Source: Gemmatimonadota bacterium (GTDB taxonomy: Bacteria; 4572-55; J002). From it: DNA of 62,316 nucleotides. The stretch is taken from positions 1 to 62,316 of the forward strand of contig RFFQ01000075.1 of NCBI GenBank assembly GCA_003697105.1. The letters run 5' to 3'. Shown in pieces: positions 18,339 through 28,200 of the stretch (positions are counted from its first letter, which is position 1; each line of letters starts with the position of its first letter). The position numbers and the translations under genes are program-made. The notes beneath the pieces are model-generated. The model saw only the letters and a list, made by a program, of their open reading frames with translations. It ran no database searches and was not told the origin of the DNA.

Positions 18339-21300
18339 ATGTTGATGTTGCGTTTGTGTTGTGTTTTAATCGGCATTACTGCCGGAATAAGTTCCGGCGG
18401 GGCAGTCACCATTGATTTGGCTCAAGCGATAGATGCCAGCCAACCCCGTAATACGGTCTCCACCTTAAAATTGAGTGAGGGAGAACGGGATCAACTCATT
18501 GTGGGGCAAGCGGTGACCCTCCAACATTTTCAACTGGACCAAGATCATGCCGTCAATCTCACCTTACGGGTGTTCCAGCCGTGGACGGAAACCAGCCGGT
18601 TTGTGGTCGGCACGCCAGAAGGCGACCAACCCATTTCGCCCCCAACGATCCGGCTATTGCGCGGATCGTTGGAAAACGACCCGCAAGCCCAAGTCTTTTT
18701 AACCGTTGATGGCGCTGGTATTGGGCGAGGATGGGTTTACACCGGTACGAACTATTACCCCATTTTACCCGACGCCGACCGTGTTGCCGCCCAAACCCGT
18801 GCGGTAGAGTCGTTCACCCCGCAAACCTACTGCGCTACCCCCTCACCTGATGAAGACCCCGAAATTCTGCTGAATAACCTCCGCCCGGAAGCCAACTTAC
18901 GCGAACAAATTCTAAATTGTGATGTTGCCCTCGATTGTGATTATGATTACTACCTGCAACACAACGCTTCCGTGGAAGATGCTCAAAATTACGCCGCCAT
19001 GCTGGTGGGTGCCGTCAGCTTGATCTACGAACGGGATGTCCAAACCCATCTTAATATTTCCTATATGCGCGTGTGGGATACCCCCGACGACCCGTATGAT
19101 GAAGGGGATCTGAGCGGGCAGTTAAGCCAATTTCGCTCCTACTGGAATACCTACATGGGGCACGTGGATCGGGATGTGGCGCACTTGTTTACCAGCCGGA
19201 ACATCGGCGGTGGAATCGCTTACTTGCGAAATTTAGGAACATCCAGTGCCTATGCGGTCATCGGGGCAATGGATGGCACCATGCGCATCCCTTTTGAAGA
19301 AGGTCCCAACACGTGGGATGGTAGCACCTTTGCCCATGAACTCGGGCATAACTTTGCCTCCAGCCATACCCACTGCTACAACCCACCCATTGATTCCTGC
19401 TACAATGGTGAAGGCAACTGGGGATGCTACGCCGGGCAAGTCGTTGAAAGCCGGGGAACGATTATGAGCTATTGCCATCTGGTGGGCAGTGGTCAGGCAA
19501 ATGTGGATTTGAATTTTCACCCGCGGGTCCAAACTGTGATGTGGAATTACGCTCGTACCCGCTTGCCCGTCGTCCAGATGGCAAATGCCAATTTTGAGGT
19601 CGATGTGCGAGAAGGAGAACCCCCATTTGAAGCCATTTTTATCGATCATTCCAACGGCAACCCCGACATCACCAGTTGGCAATGGGATTTTAACAATGAT
19701 GGGGTGATCGATTCCGAAGAACCCGAACCCTCACCCCTGCTAGAACCGGGACATTATGATGTTAAATTGGTTGTCTCCAACGGGGTGGATACCGACTCCT
19801 TGATGTACACCAACTATTTGTGGGTCTATCAATTCACAACCTATGAAGGCGGCTCGATTGTGGAAGATGGCGGACGCTCCTTCGGCAGTGCATGGGCAGA
19901 TTACGATCAAGATGGTGATATGGATGCGTTTATCTCCAATATGTCCAATCAAGATAATTTCCTGTACCAAAACAATGGAGATGGTTCTTTTACCAAAATT
20001 ACCGAAGGCGAGATTGTCAACGACGGGGGTGCCTCTATGGGTGCGAGTTGGGGAGACTACAACAATGATGGTTACCCCGATCTGTTTGTGGCAAACACCG
20101 TCAATCAACCCAATTTTTTGTACCGAAATAACGGCGACGGTACATTTACCAAGATTACCGAAGGGGAAATCGTGACCGAAACCTCCAATTCATCCGGTGG
20201 CAGTTGGGGCGATTTTGATAACGATGGTTACCTCGATCTATTTGTCGCTAACAATGGTGTCAATTTTCTCTATCACAATAACGGTGACGAGACGTTCAGC
20301 CGCATCACCGAAGGCGAAATCGTTACAGATACCTTTAATTCCTTTGGGGGGAATTGGGCGGATGTGGATAATGATGGCGACCTCGACCTGTTTGTCGCAA
20401 ATAACGGCAATAATGCCCTGTATCTCAATCAGGGAGACGGTACATTTATCCCGTTAGCAGATGATCCGGTAGTGCAAGACGGTGCGAGTTCCAAAAATGG
20501 GAGTTGGGGCGATTATGATAATGATGGCGACCTCGACTTGTTCGTAACTAATGCTACGGATAATGCACTCTACACCAATAACGGGGATGGCACATTTGAA
20601 TTACAGTCGGAAAGTATCGTCTCTTCCAATGGTGGTATCTCTCAAAGCAGTAACTGGATGGACTTTGATAATGATGGCGACCTCGATCTATTTGTAACCA
20701 ATTCCAGCCAGACCAGCTTTTTCTATGAAAATCAAGGAGATGGTACGTTTATCGCCTTAAATGAACCGGTTATCCGGCTCAATGGTACGGCGATGGTCTG
20801 TAGCTGGATCGATTACAATCAGGATGGTGACCTAGACCTGTTTGTAGGGATGTACGGGCAGAATAATGCGATTGCCAATAACTACGGCAACACCAACCAT
20901 TGGCTGGCCCTCAAACTGACCGGTGTGGAATCCAACACCAGTGCCATTGGCGCTAAAGTGCGCCTCAAAGCGACGGTTGGAGGAGAACCGGTCTGGCAAA
21001 TGCGTGAAATTTCCGGACAGCACGGCTTCAACAGTCAAAATGGGTTTCTGGCACATTTTGGCGTGGGTGATGCCACCCAAATTGATTCTGTGGTGGTGGA
21101 ATGGACAACCGGCGCCGTGCAAGTCTTGACTGAAGTGGCAGTAGATCAAGTGCTAACTATCGTGGAAACGGGACAAACATCAACCGGAGCAATGGTCACC
21201 ACCGTTTACATTCCCACCACCTACCGGTTGTACCAAAATCACCCCAACCCATTTAACCCGCGCACAACAATCCGGTATGATCTGCCTCAAGCGGGGCATG

Positions 21301-21494
21301 TTAGTCTGCGCATTTATGATGTCACCGGGCAGTTGCTCAAAACGTTGGTGAATACAAACCAACCTGCCGGCGTCTATCAGGTAGAGTGGAACGGACGAGA
21401 TGAACACCAACAACCGGTCTCCAGTGGTATTTATTTTTATACCCTTCGCGTAGGCGAACACCGCCAAACCCGGCGGATGGTGGTGCTACAATAA
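18339..21494 (+). CDS. Secreted metzincin-like metalloprotease with PKD, FG-GAP and type IX sorting domains
   Basis: A large exported protein. The ATG 18339 has CAGGAG 7 bases upstream and is followed by a signal peptide. The longer frame from 18237 runs through the promoter and is rejected. The peptidase domain carries HELGHNFASSH (about 333-343), an HExxHxxxxxH zinc motif with Ala where metzincins usually have Gly, and an IMSYC Met-turn some 36 residues later. A PKD-like domain follows (about 420-500). Then come six or seven FG-GAP/VCBS repeats with calcium-loop cores such as DYDNDGDLDLFV, an ASPIC/UnbV-like segment (about 850-945), and a FlgD-like tail with NHPNPFNPRTT. Likely calcium-dependent; the substrate is unknown. 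Confidence 0.9.
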   Translation: MLMLRLCCVLIGITAGISSGGAVTIDLAQAIDASQPRNTVSTLKLSEGERDQLIVGQAVTLQHFQLDQDHAVNLTLRVFQPWTETSRFVVGTPEGDQPISPPTIRLLRGSLENDPQAQVFLTVDGAGIGRGWVYTGTNYYPILPDADRVAAQTRAVESFTPQTYCATPSPDEDPEILLNNLRPEANLREQILNCDVALDCDYDYYLQHNASVEDAQNYAAMLVGAVSLIYERDVQTHLNISYMRVWDTPDDPYDEGDLSGQLSQFRSYWNTYMGHVDRDVAHLFTSRNIGGGIAYLRNLGTSSAYAVIGAMDGTMRIPFEEGPNTWDGSTFAHELGHNFASSHTHCYNPPIDSCYNGEGNWGCYAGQVVESRGTIMSYCHLVGSGQANVDLNFHPRVQTVMWNYARTRLPVVQMANANFEVDVREGEPPFEAIFIDHSNGNPDITSWQWDFNNDGVIDSEEPEPSPLLEPGHYDVKLVVSNGVDTDSLMYTNYLWVYQFTTYEGGSIVEDGGRSFGSAWADYDQDGDMDAFISNMSNQDNFLYQNNGDGSFTKITEGEIVNDGGASMGASWGDYNNDGYPDLFVANTVNQPNFLYRNNGDGTFTKITEGEIVTETSNSSGGSWGDFDNDGYLDLFVANNGVNFLYHNNGDETFSRITEGEIVTDTFNSFGGNWADVDNDGDLDLFVANNGNNALYLNQGDGTFIPLADDPVVQDGASSKNGSWGDYDNDGDLDLFVTNATDNALYTNNGDGTFELQSESIVSSNGGISQSSNWMDFDNDGDLDLFVTNSSQTSFFYENQGDGTFIALNEPVIRLNGTAMVCSWIDYNQDGDLDLFVGMYGQNNAIANNYGNTNHWLALKLTGVESNTSAIGAKVRLKATVGGEPVWQMREISGQHGFNSQNGFLAHFGVGDATQIDSVVVEWTTGAVQVLTEVAVDQVLTIVETGQTSTGAMVTTVYIPTTYRLYQNHPNPFNPRTTIRYDLPQAGHVSLRIYDVTGQLLKTLVNTNQPAGVYQVEWNGRDEHQQPVSSGIYFYTLRVGEHRQTRRMVVLQ

Positions 21495-21523
21495 CGATCT
21501 CTTTCAAATATGGGAGTACCTAT

Positions 21524-21573
21524 GGGGGTCACCGGGCGACGTGGGTTATAAGTGCGTCGCCGGTGTTACCCCC
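21524..21573 (+). promoter_or_regulatory. Strong hairpin between the metalloprotease and subtilisin genes
   Basis: Arms at about 21524-21541 and 21555-21573 (GGGGT...CACCGG...CGACG and its complement, with small bulges) can form a stem of about 17 bp with a 13-base loop. No T-run follows, so it is not a standard intrinsic terminator. It may stabilise the upstream mRNA 3' end or act in the next gene's leader. Confidence 0.45.
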
Positions 21574-21603
21574 TGAAACCGGTACAACCCCCTACCCTCT
21601 TTC

Positions 21604-21634
21604 AATTCACGGAGAATCTGAGATTCTCTGAATT
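21604..21634. promoter_or_regulatory. Near-perfect palindrome before the second subtilisin
   Basis: AATTC, 3 bases, GAGAATCT, one central base, AGATTCTC, one base, GAATT: thirteen paired positions. It ends 19 bases before the ribosome site of the 21662 gene. It could be an operator for a dimeric regulator or a leader hairpin. Confidence 0.45.
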
Positions 21635-21661
21635 CATTAATTCATTATAGGAGTGAGTCCC

Positions 21662-24409
21662 ATGCGACTTTTTACAACGAGTTTAATTGGATTCCTGATG
21701 CTGAGTCTGCTGAGTTCCGTTGCCGTTGCTGGAGTGGTTACCCCACATCTGCGCGAACTGCTGGAATCTACAGATGAAAGTACCTACGTTCCGATCATCA
21801 TCGAATTGGTGGATCAGGTTGACGTAGAAGCCCTCAAAGCCGAGTTAGATGCTGAAGGGGTTTTTACGTTAGATGAGCGGCGGGTTCGGATTGTATCTGC
21901 TTTGCAAGAGATGGCAGAGTCCACCCAACCGGCGTTTATGCCTGCCGTCGCAGCAGAAGAAGCCAATGGCACTGTACGCGGTGTTTACCAAATGTGGTTG
22001 TACAATACCGTTAATATGGAAGCCCAACCCGGCGCGATTGAGCGGCTTTCCACGCACCCTTCTGTTGCCTTTATTTATTACGATGAACCCTTGGAACTCA
22101 TTAAGCCAGTACACGGTGAGCCCGCCCCACCCATTCCCGACGGGACGGAACCCGGTTTGCGGGCAATCAAAGCAGACCGGGTGTGGTATGAACTGGGCAT
22201 TACGGGTGAAGGCACGATTGTCGGTGGGATTGACAGCGGTGTTGATGGCGAACATCCGGCACTTACCGAAAGTTGGTACGGTAATGTGCCCGGCGTACCA
22301 TGGAACCAAGCATGGAACGGTCCCGGCACCTTTCCCCATGAGGAAAATAATGGTGACGGCTACGGTCACGGCACCCACACAATGGGTATCATGTGCGGGG
22401 TCGATCCGGCAACCCATGATACCATCGGAGTTGCCCCCGGCGCCATGTGGATTGCCGGTGATATGGCTCTGAATGGAGACCCAGATGGCCAACCGGGCTA
22501 CCTCATTATGCAATGGATGGCAGGGCTTAATAATCCGCCGGATGTGTGTAATAACTCGTACGGGGGTGGCAGTTGCCAAACCATCTACTATCCGTATATT
22601 GATAACTGTGAAAATGTCGGTATTGTTCATATTACCTCTGCCGGAAACGATGGTCCCAATCCCAGTACCGTGAGTTCTTGGGCAGACCGCACCACCAGCC
22701 CATTAAATGCCTTCTCCGTCGGAGCAACCTCTGCCTTCCCGCCTTATGGAATTGCTGCGTTTAGCTCGCGGGGACCCTCGATGTGCCAGCCAAACCCGAA
22801 CTCGATCAAACCGGAAGTTTCCGCGCCCGGGGTACAGATTCGTTCCGCCTTTCCGGGGGGAAGTTATGTCCGCTATGATGGCACTTCCATGTCCGGTCCC
22901 CATGTTGCCGGTACGGTGGCATTGATGCGCCAAGCAAACCCGAATATGACGGTGACCCAGATTAAGCAAGCGCTGATCAATTCGTGTATTGATTTAGGCG
23001 ATCCGGGTGAAGATAATGATTACGGGCACGGATTTATTGATGCGTTTGTTGCCACTGCCCGGTATGCCATGGGTTTGCCTAACTTGATCTTGTTAGAATA
23101 CACTTTAGACGATTCCGACGGGAATGGCAACGGTCGCCCCGAACCGGGAGAAACCGTTGAATTAGTGGTTTCCGTATTCAATGTATGGGAAGGAGACGCG
23201 ATCAATCCACTTGCCGAACTTATTATCAATGACGAGTTCATCACCATCGATAACGGTCTGGTGGAATATGACGATATTGAAGGCGATAACTTTGGAGATA
23301 ATGCAGCGGATCCCTTCGTATTTACGGTCAGTGAAGATAGCCCCGGTGGAACCATTCCCATTACCATCCATATAACCACTGATGAGAATCCGCTCGATTA
23401 TGATTTAGATTTTGAAATTGTCGTCGGCTACCCGCAAATTCTGCTAGTGGATGATGACGAAGGCGCCGACTATGAAACCTACTATCGTTCCGCAATGGAT
23501 GCCACCGATTTGCGGTACGAGGTGTGGAGCACCATTACCCAAGGGGTACCCGGTGAGGAACAGTTTCAACATGAGATCGTCGTCTGGTTTACCGGTGACG
23601 AAGGCAACTCCCTTGATGCGGATGAACGCCAATTTTTGATGGATTTCATGGATCAAGGCGGCGCGGTCTTTATTACCGGTCAGGATATTGAACTGGTCTT
23701 AGAGGATGGTGGCGAAGATTTCTATCATGATTATCTGAAAGCCAATTTGGTTGAAGCAGACCGTACCGGATTGGTGGTATTGCAACCAACAGATACCGAA
23801 GATTGTTTATCCGGTGAATGGGGCTTTTTAGTGGCGCAAGGTACAGGAGGACCCAACAACCAATCGAGTCCAGCAGTGATTGAACCAGTGAGCAATAGCG
23901 GCGCAATTGACATCCTGAAATATCGCCACCCCTCACTAATCGAAATCGGAGGAATCAAATATTTTGGAGATTACAACCTGATTTACCTCTCCTTCGGGTT
24001 TGAAGCAATCTATGAAACCCCGACTGGAGAACGCCCAGAAGATTTAATGGCACAATTTATTGATTGGTTAGCCGACCCGTGCGATACTACATCGAGTGTC
24101 GCTGTGGAACAAACGAGCGTCAATGTTCCCGCACAACTCTCGCTGGAACAAAATTATCCGAACCCATTTAACCCGATGACTCGTATCCATTTTGATCTGC
24201 CAGTGGACCAGCATATCTCACTCAAGATTTACGATACCTCTGGCCAGTTGGTCAAAACCTTGGTCGATGCGCCTCATCGTGCCGGCCGTTACACCCTGAC
24301 GTGGAATGGTGTCGATGAAATGAACCAACCGGTCAATAGTGGGGTGTACTTCTACACCTTGCAAGCTGGTGAGGAGGTTCAGACCCGCCAGATGGTATTG
24401 CTCAAGTAA
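21662..24409 (+). CDS. Second secreted subtilisin-like (S8) protease with type IX sorting domain
   Basis: An extracellular serine protease. A GTG at 21653 is in frame, but the ATG at 21662 lies 8 bases after AGGAG and begins the signal peptide (MRLFTTSLIG to AVA). An I9-like propeptide (about 30-140) resembles that of the 1567 protease. The S8 domain carries Asp in GGIDSGVDGEHP, His in GHGTHTMG, Asn in ITSAGNDGP and Ser in GTSMSGPHVAG. A beta domain, a GATase-like domain opening ILLVDDDEGADY, and a FlgD-like tail with NYPNPFNPMT follow. At 915 residues it has the same overall plan as the first subtilisin except for the CarboxypepD-like repeats. Confidence 0.94.
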   Translation: MRLFTTSLIGFLMLSLLSSVAVAGVVTPHLRELLESTDESTYVPIIIELVDQVDVEALKAELDAEGVFTLDERRVRIVSALQEMAESTQPAFMPAVAAEEANGTVRGVYQMWLYNTVNMEAQPGAIERLSTHPSVAFIYYDEPLELIKPVHGEPAPPIPDGTEPGLRAIKADRVWYELGITGEGTIVGGIDSGVDGEHPALTESWYGNVPGVPWNQAWNGPGTFPHEENNGDGYGHGTHTMGIMCGVDPATHDTIGVAPGAMWIAGDMALNGDPDGQPGYLIMQWMAGLNNPPDVCNNSYGGGSCQTIYYPYIDNCENVGIVHITSAGNDGPNPSTVSSWADRTTSPLNAFSVGATSAFPPYGIAAFSSRGPSMCQPNPNSIKPEVSAPGVQIRSAFPGGSYVRYDGTSMSGPHVAGTVALMRQANPNMTVTQIKQALINSCIDLGDPGEDNDYGHGFIDAFVATARYAMGLPNLILLEYTLDDSDGNGNGRPEPGETVELVVSVFNVWEGDAINPLAELIINDEFITIDNGLVEYDDIEGDNFGDNAADPFVFTVSEDSPGGTIPITIHITTDENPLDYDLDFEIVVGYPQILLVDDDEGADYETYYRSAMDATDLRYEVWSTITQGVPGEEQFQHEIVVWFTGDEGNSLDADERQFLMDFMDQGGAVFITGQDIELVLEDGGEDFYHDYLKANLVEADRTGLVVLQPTDTEDCLSGEWGFLVAQGTGGPNNQSSPAVIEPVSNSGAIDILKYRHPSLIEIGGIKYFGDYNLIYLSFGFEAIYETPTGERPEDLMAQFIDWLADPCDTTSSVAVEQTSVNVPAQLSLEQNYPNPFNPMTRIHFDLPVDQHISLKIYDTSGQLVKTLVDAPHRAGRYTLTWNGVDEMNQPVNSGVYFYTLQAGEEVQTRQMVLLK

Positions 24410-24431
24410 ACAGCGATGCCATCCGTCTGAA

Positions 24432-24466
24432 AAAAAAGCTCGATCCAAAATGGATCGAGCTTTTTT
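24432..24466. terminator. Bidirectional intrinsic terminator
   Basis: AAAAAAGCTCGATCC, a 5-base loop, then GGATCGAGCTTTTTT. It stands between converging genes and has A/T tracts on both sides, so it can stop transcription both ways. It overlaps the last bases of the methyltransferase gene. Confidence 0.85.
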
Positions 24467-25163
24467 AGTTGGTATCCACCACCTTTTTCATGATGAATAG
24501 ATAATTAAACCCGCGCAAGTAGTAGTTTCCTTTCACAGCTTCGGAATGCCACCGTTTACGTTTTAGTTTTTGGTTGTATCGCACCACGGAGATAATGTCA
24601 ACGGGCTTAAAATAACGTTCTAAGATGGAAAACAAGCGAAATCCAATCGGCACAAACCCCTTTTTCTTCTGAAATGAATCCGAGACATAGAGTGCCATAT
24701 AGCGCCGGTTACGCATCACACGGAAAATCTCTTGAATCACGGCATCCATGGCACTAAAATATGCCGCACCGGAAGCATCCAATTTGCCAATGCAATTCGG
24801 GTCATCGGAATAATCAATGTGTGTGGAATAGGGGGGGTCAATAAAAACAAAATCGGCTTTTCCATCTTCTAGGGGCAATTGACGGGCATCCGCGCGAAAA
24901 ATATCCGGGCGATAGGGGACAAGGTCGTAACCTAACACTCGCCGGTTCAGGTCACGGCAAACATCAATAGTAGTGCCACTCCCGCACATCGGATCGACAA
25001 CCAAATCCTTTTCACGGGTATAGCGCATCAAAAGATTCCAAATTACGTAGGAGGGCGTAGCACCTTTGTAATTTTGATCCCCTTGTATCTCCTTCCCATA
25101 GTGCTGCGAGGGATATTCCCATAAGGTTGTGGTCTGGATTTCCAATGGAGGCTTTTTGTACAT
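24465..25163 (-). CDS. Orphan DNA methyltransferase (N6-adenine/N4-cytosine type)
   Basis: A 232-residue SAM-dependent amino-methyltransferase. Motif I (DPMCGSGTT, about 62-70) binds SAM. The catalytic motif IV is DPPYSTH (near 110). Having I before IV rules out the beta order. No restriction gene is adjacent, so an epigenetic or maintenance role is more likely than restriction. The target base and site cannot be read from sequence. RNA methylation is a less likely alternative, because DPPY with this spacing is typical of DNA enzymes. It lies just downstream of a G-rich tandem repeat and the AsmA-like gene, with only a weak ribosome site. Confidence 0.8.
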   Translation of the reverse strand: MYKKPPLEIQTTTLWEYPSQHYGKEIQGDQNYKGATPSYVIWNLLMRYTREKDLVVDPMCGSGTTIDVCRDLNRRVLGYDLVPYRPDIFRADARQLPLEDGKADFVFIDPPYSTHIDYSDDPNCIGKLDASGAAYFSAMDAVIQEIFRVMRNRRYMALYVSDSFQKKKGFVPIGFRLFSILERYFKPVDIISVVRYNQKLKRKRWHSEAVKGNYYLRGFNYLFIMKKVVDTN

Positions 25164-25203
25164 AACGATTATCTCTCTTTCTCAATAATGAACAGTGAGC
25201 AAA

Positions 25204-25277
25204 AACTCCCCAACTCCCGAACTCCTAAACTCCCGAACTCGTCAAACTCCCCAACTCCCCAACTCCCGAACTCGTCA
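25204..25277. repeat. Tandem octamer/nonamer repeat (AACTCCCN family)
   Basis: Nine consecutive units of 8-9 bases, each beginning AACTC, in the order CCC, CCG, CTA, CCG, GTCA, CCC, CCC, CCG, GTCA after that pentamer. A 22-base block recurs exactly 33 bases apart (25228 and 25261), a higher-order period. The minus strand reads GAGTTNGG repeatedly and is G-rich. It fills most of the gap between the AsmA-like stop and the methyltransferase start. Confidence 0.85.
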
Positions 25278-25284
25278 AACTCAC

Positions 25285-28200
25285 TTATTCCACAACTTCC
25301 ATTTGTTGAATCAACTGTCCGACGGAAAGACCGGTTACCGGGATGGGATTCGGTAAGTGTAAGCGGAAAAGGGGTGTTCGGAGCCAAAACGGCGGGCGCA
25401 AATAAACGGACACGTTCAAAATACCCAAATTTACCCGCGAGGTAAATCGCTCAATCTTATAACCGGATTTCATCAAAGTACGGACACCCGCCAAGCTGGG
25501 GTCTTTCTGATCCGGGTCGAGAAAGAGCAGCAGGCGGTCTGCCACATGTTCCCCGATTTCTGTAATATCAAACTCACCGGACAAATCAAAATCGTGCTCA
25601 AAATCCAGCCCTTTGCCTTGGAATGCAAAATTAGTGGTCAGTAGCACTTGTTCCTTTTGCAACGAGGTGCGACCCACCAGCGCATCAAAATCCACGTTGG
25701 TGAGTTCGCCATAGGCACGATAGTGCATCTCCGGCAAGATGCCATTGGCGGTATCAAAATACATCGAACCCCATAGCTGCCCCCCATAAAGCGTCAATTC
25801 AATTTCATCCAGATAGATTACGTTATCCTCAAACCGCGCGACGACCTGAACATCATCGGCATGATAACGACCCCAGCGGATGCTGTCAATTGTTACATGG
25901 GAGCGCTCATTTTCCGGTAATTGATCGTAATACGGGGCTAAAAACCAGTAATCTGCTTCCTTCAGCTTTTGCTGGTGTGTTGCTTGCGGATAGGCGACGC
26001 GGGACAGGGGGGATTTTCTCCCTTGTACCACATCGACATCCACCACATAATGAAACGGCACGTAACCCGTTGTTTGGTGGATTGCCAGTGCCGGTGCTTG
26101 CTGAAAATAAACGGCATCCAAGCCCAAACTCCCCTCCACTTGAAACTGATTCGGCAAATTATCCCCCAGCACCTGCGGAAAATACCGGCTAAGCGTTAAT
26201 TGTAGGGCAACATTCCCCCCCAATTGCGAATCCAAAGGTAAATGTAACGGGTCATCCGCACGAGCCAGAGAAAACCGGCATAATACATCAGGATAGACCT
26301 GCTCTAAAAGCTGTTGATTGGCTGCGGAAACCCGTTCCGAGCGAGGTAGGGTCGTATCTGACAACGTCTGTAAATATCGGTCTATATTGACATTATAAAT
26401 GGTGCCCTGTAGGGAGGCATTCACCTGTTCCCGCGGAATCAAAAGTTGCCAATCGCGCAAATCGAGCAGATCACCCGGTTCTAATGCCATTGTGGCACGG
26501 AATTCTACCAGACCGGTATCTTCCAGATCACCTGCCGGCAATAGTCCGTGGATATTTTTTATCTGCGTTTCCCAGCGCAATTGTTTCTGACCCGGTTGCC
26601 AATCGAGATGAATTGAGCCGGAGATGTCTTGACACTCTACGGCGAATGTTGGATCCGCTTGCCGAACGGGTATGTGTTCCAGCTTAGCATACACCGGGTT
26701 CAGACCCAGCGTTGCCTTTAACTGGTGTGGAAGTTCCGTTAGCCCTTTTTCCGGCGTACTGCTATCAAATTGACCCTGAAATATCCATTCGGATTGGAGT
26801 TGTCCCTGAGCTGTTACCCGTAAGCCGGCAGATTCCGGTGTATGGGGCACTAAATAACGCAATTCCATTTGTGGCGTCGTACCCTGTAAGTGTAAATTTA
26901 GGTTGAATCCCGGATCGGTTTTTGAGGGGAAATGAGCGTCCACATCCCCGTATAGCTGGGTCTCCCCGTCAAACGTTTCGTAAACTGCCAACAAAGGCAA
27001 CCGGTCTGCCAGTGATAGATGATGTACCGTTAGGCTATCTATGTATAAATGTGCCTTCTCGTGCCCCCATTGATGGAGGTCTCCGGTCGCCCGCAGTTCA
27101 AGCGGTTCGGAAGCCACATTTAAATATGTTAGGTCAAGGTCGCCCCGCCATAAATTCCCTTTGATGCGGCTATTCAAGGTTACCGGCACATCTGTAAAAT
27201 CTACAACTAACGAATCTTCTTGAACCCAGGTAAAATCTGTTAAATCGGCATTTAGGTCAAGTGTGGTTTGGCGCAACAAACCCGCCAGAGATACGTCTGC
27301 ATTTAGAATACCGGTGCATTGCCGTAACGGTGAATTCAACAGGGCAACATCAAACCCCGACAAGTGAAACGTCCCATTTGCTGCCGCACGTGTGGAGTCG
27401 GCAATGTCGGTTACGGTCAATTTATCAGCGGTAAACCGCAGACCCCGCGCCCGGGCATCAAATAGGCTGAGCGATAGCATTTGCGGTTGGTAATCTGGGG
27501 TTAGGTGGATATCCACAATACCATACGCCGCCGCCGAAAATGGCGGTACTCCGGTGGTGCCCCATGACATATCATGGACCCAGAGCGAATCTAAAAACAC
27601 GGAAATATCCGTTGCATTGTGTTTAATATCGGCAAACAGATCGGCACGATAGCCGCCGATGGTGTGGCGCGTCTCTGGGGAAATAATGGTTACCGGATCA
27701 CCCTTGATCTGGGCAAACAGATCGATGTTTTCACGCGGAGACTGGAACGTCTCCCCCACCATGGTACTGACTTCCAGCGTTAGCGTGCCGGGAGTGATGG
27801 TCTGTTGCGGAGTACGAATTTCGTCGAGAGTTAGCATCGAATAAAACCACCAATTCCGCCCCCGGAACGGAAGCGCCGGGTTGGTAGAATCGACGATAAC
27901 CTGCGCGTTCAATTGCGAATCTAGGGTAATCGTGGAGACGCCGGTTTGGGTGCTCAGATGACGAAATTTCCCTTCCAAAAGCTGGCTATTGAGGGTTATC
28001 TCGAGAGGTTCATCTTCCGTTAATTGCCCTTTCATGCCGGAATCCCACACAATCAGGTCGCCCGCGAGTTCGACTGTGGGTGGAAAAAGTGCTGGGGCAA
28101 GGTGTTTTAGAGACGCCAAATTTAGTTGGCACGTTGTGACGTTCAATTCATAATGAGGAAAAGCACTGTACATCTCGCTCCATTCACCGCTCATCTGCAA

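Noticed and set aside
19840-20840. Repetitive DNA in the metalloprotease gene
   Set aside because: The periodicity is explained by in-frame FG-GAP/VCBS protein repeats.
24465-25163. The methyltransferase as part of a restriction-modification pair with the 61 kb gene
   Set aside because: The genes are 36 kb apart, and Eco57I-type enzymes carry their own methylase domain.
25204-25277. Possible CRISPR array in the repeated AACTCCC stretch
   Set aside because: Units are 8-9 bases in direct tandem without spacers; it is a minisatellite. No array with 20-40 base repeats and unique spacers was seen anywhere in the window.
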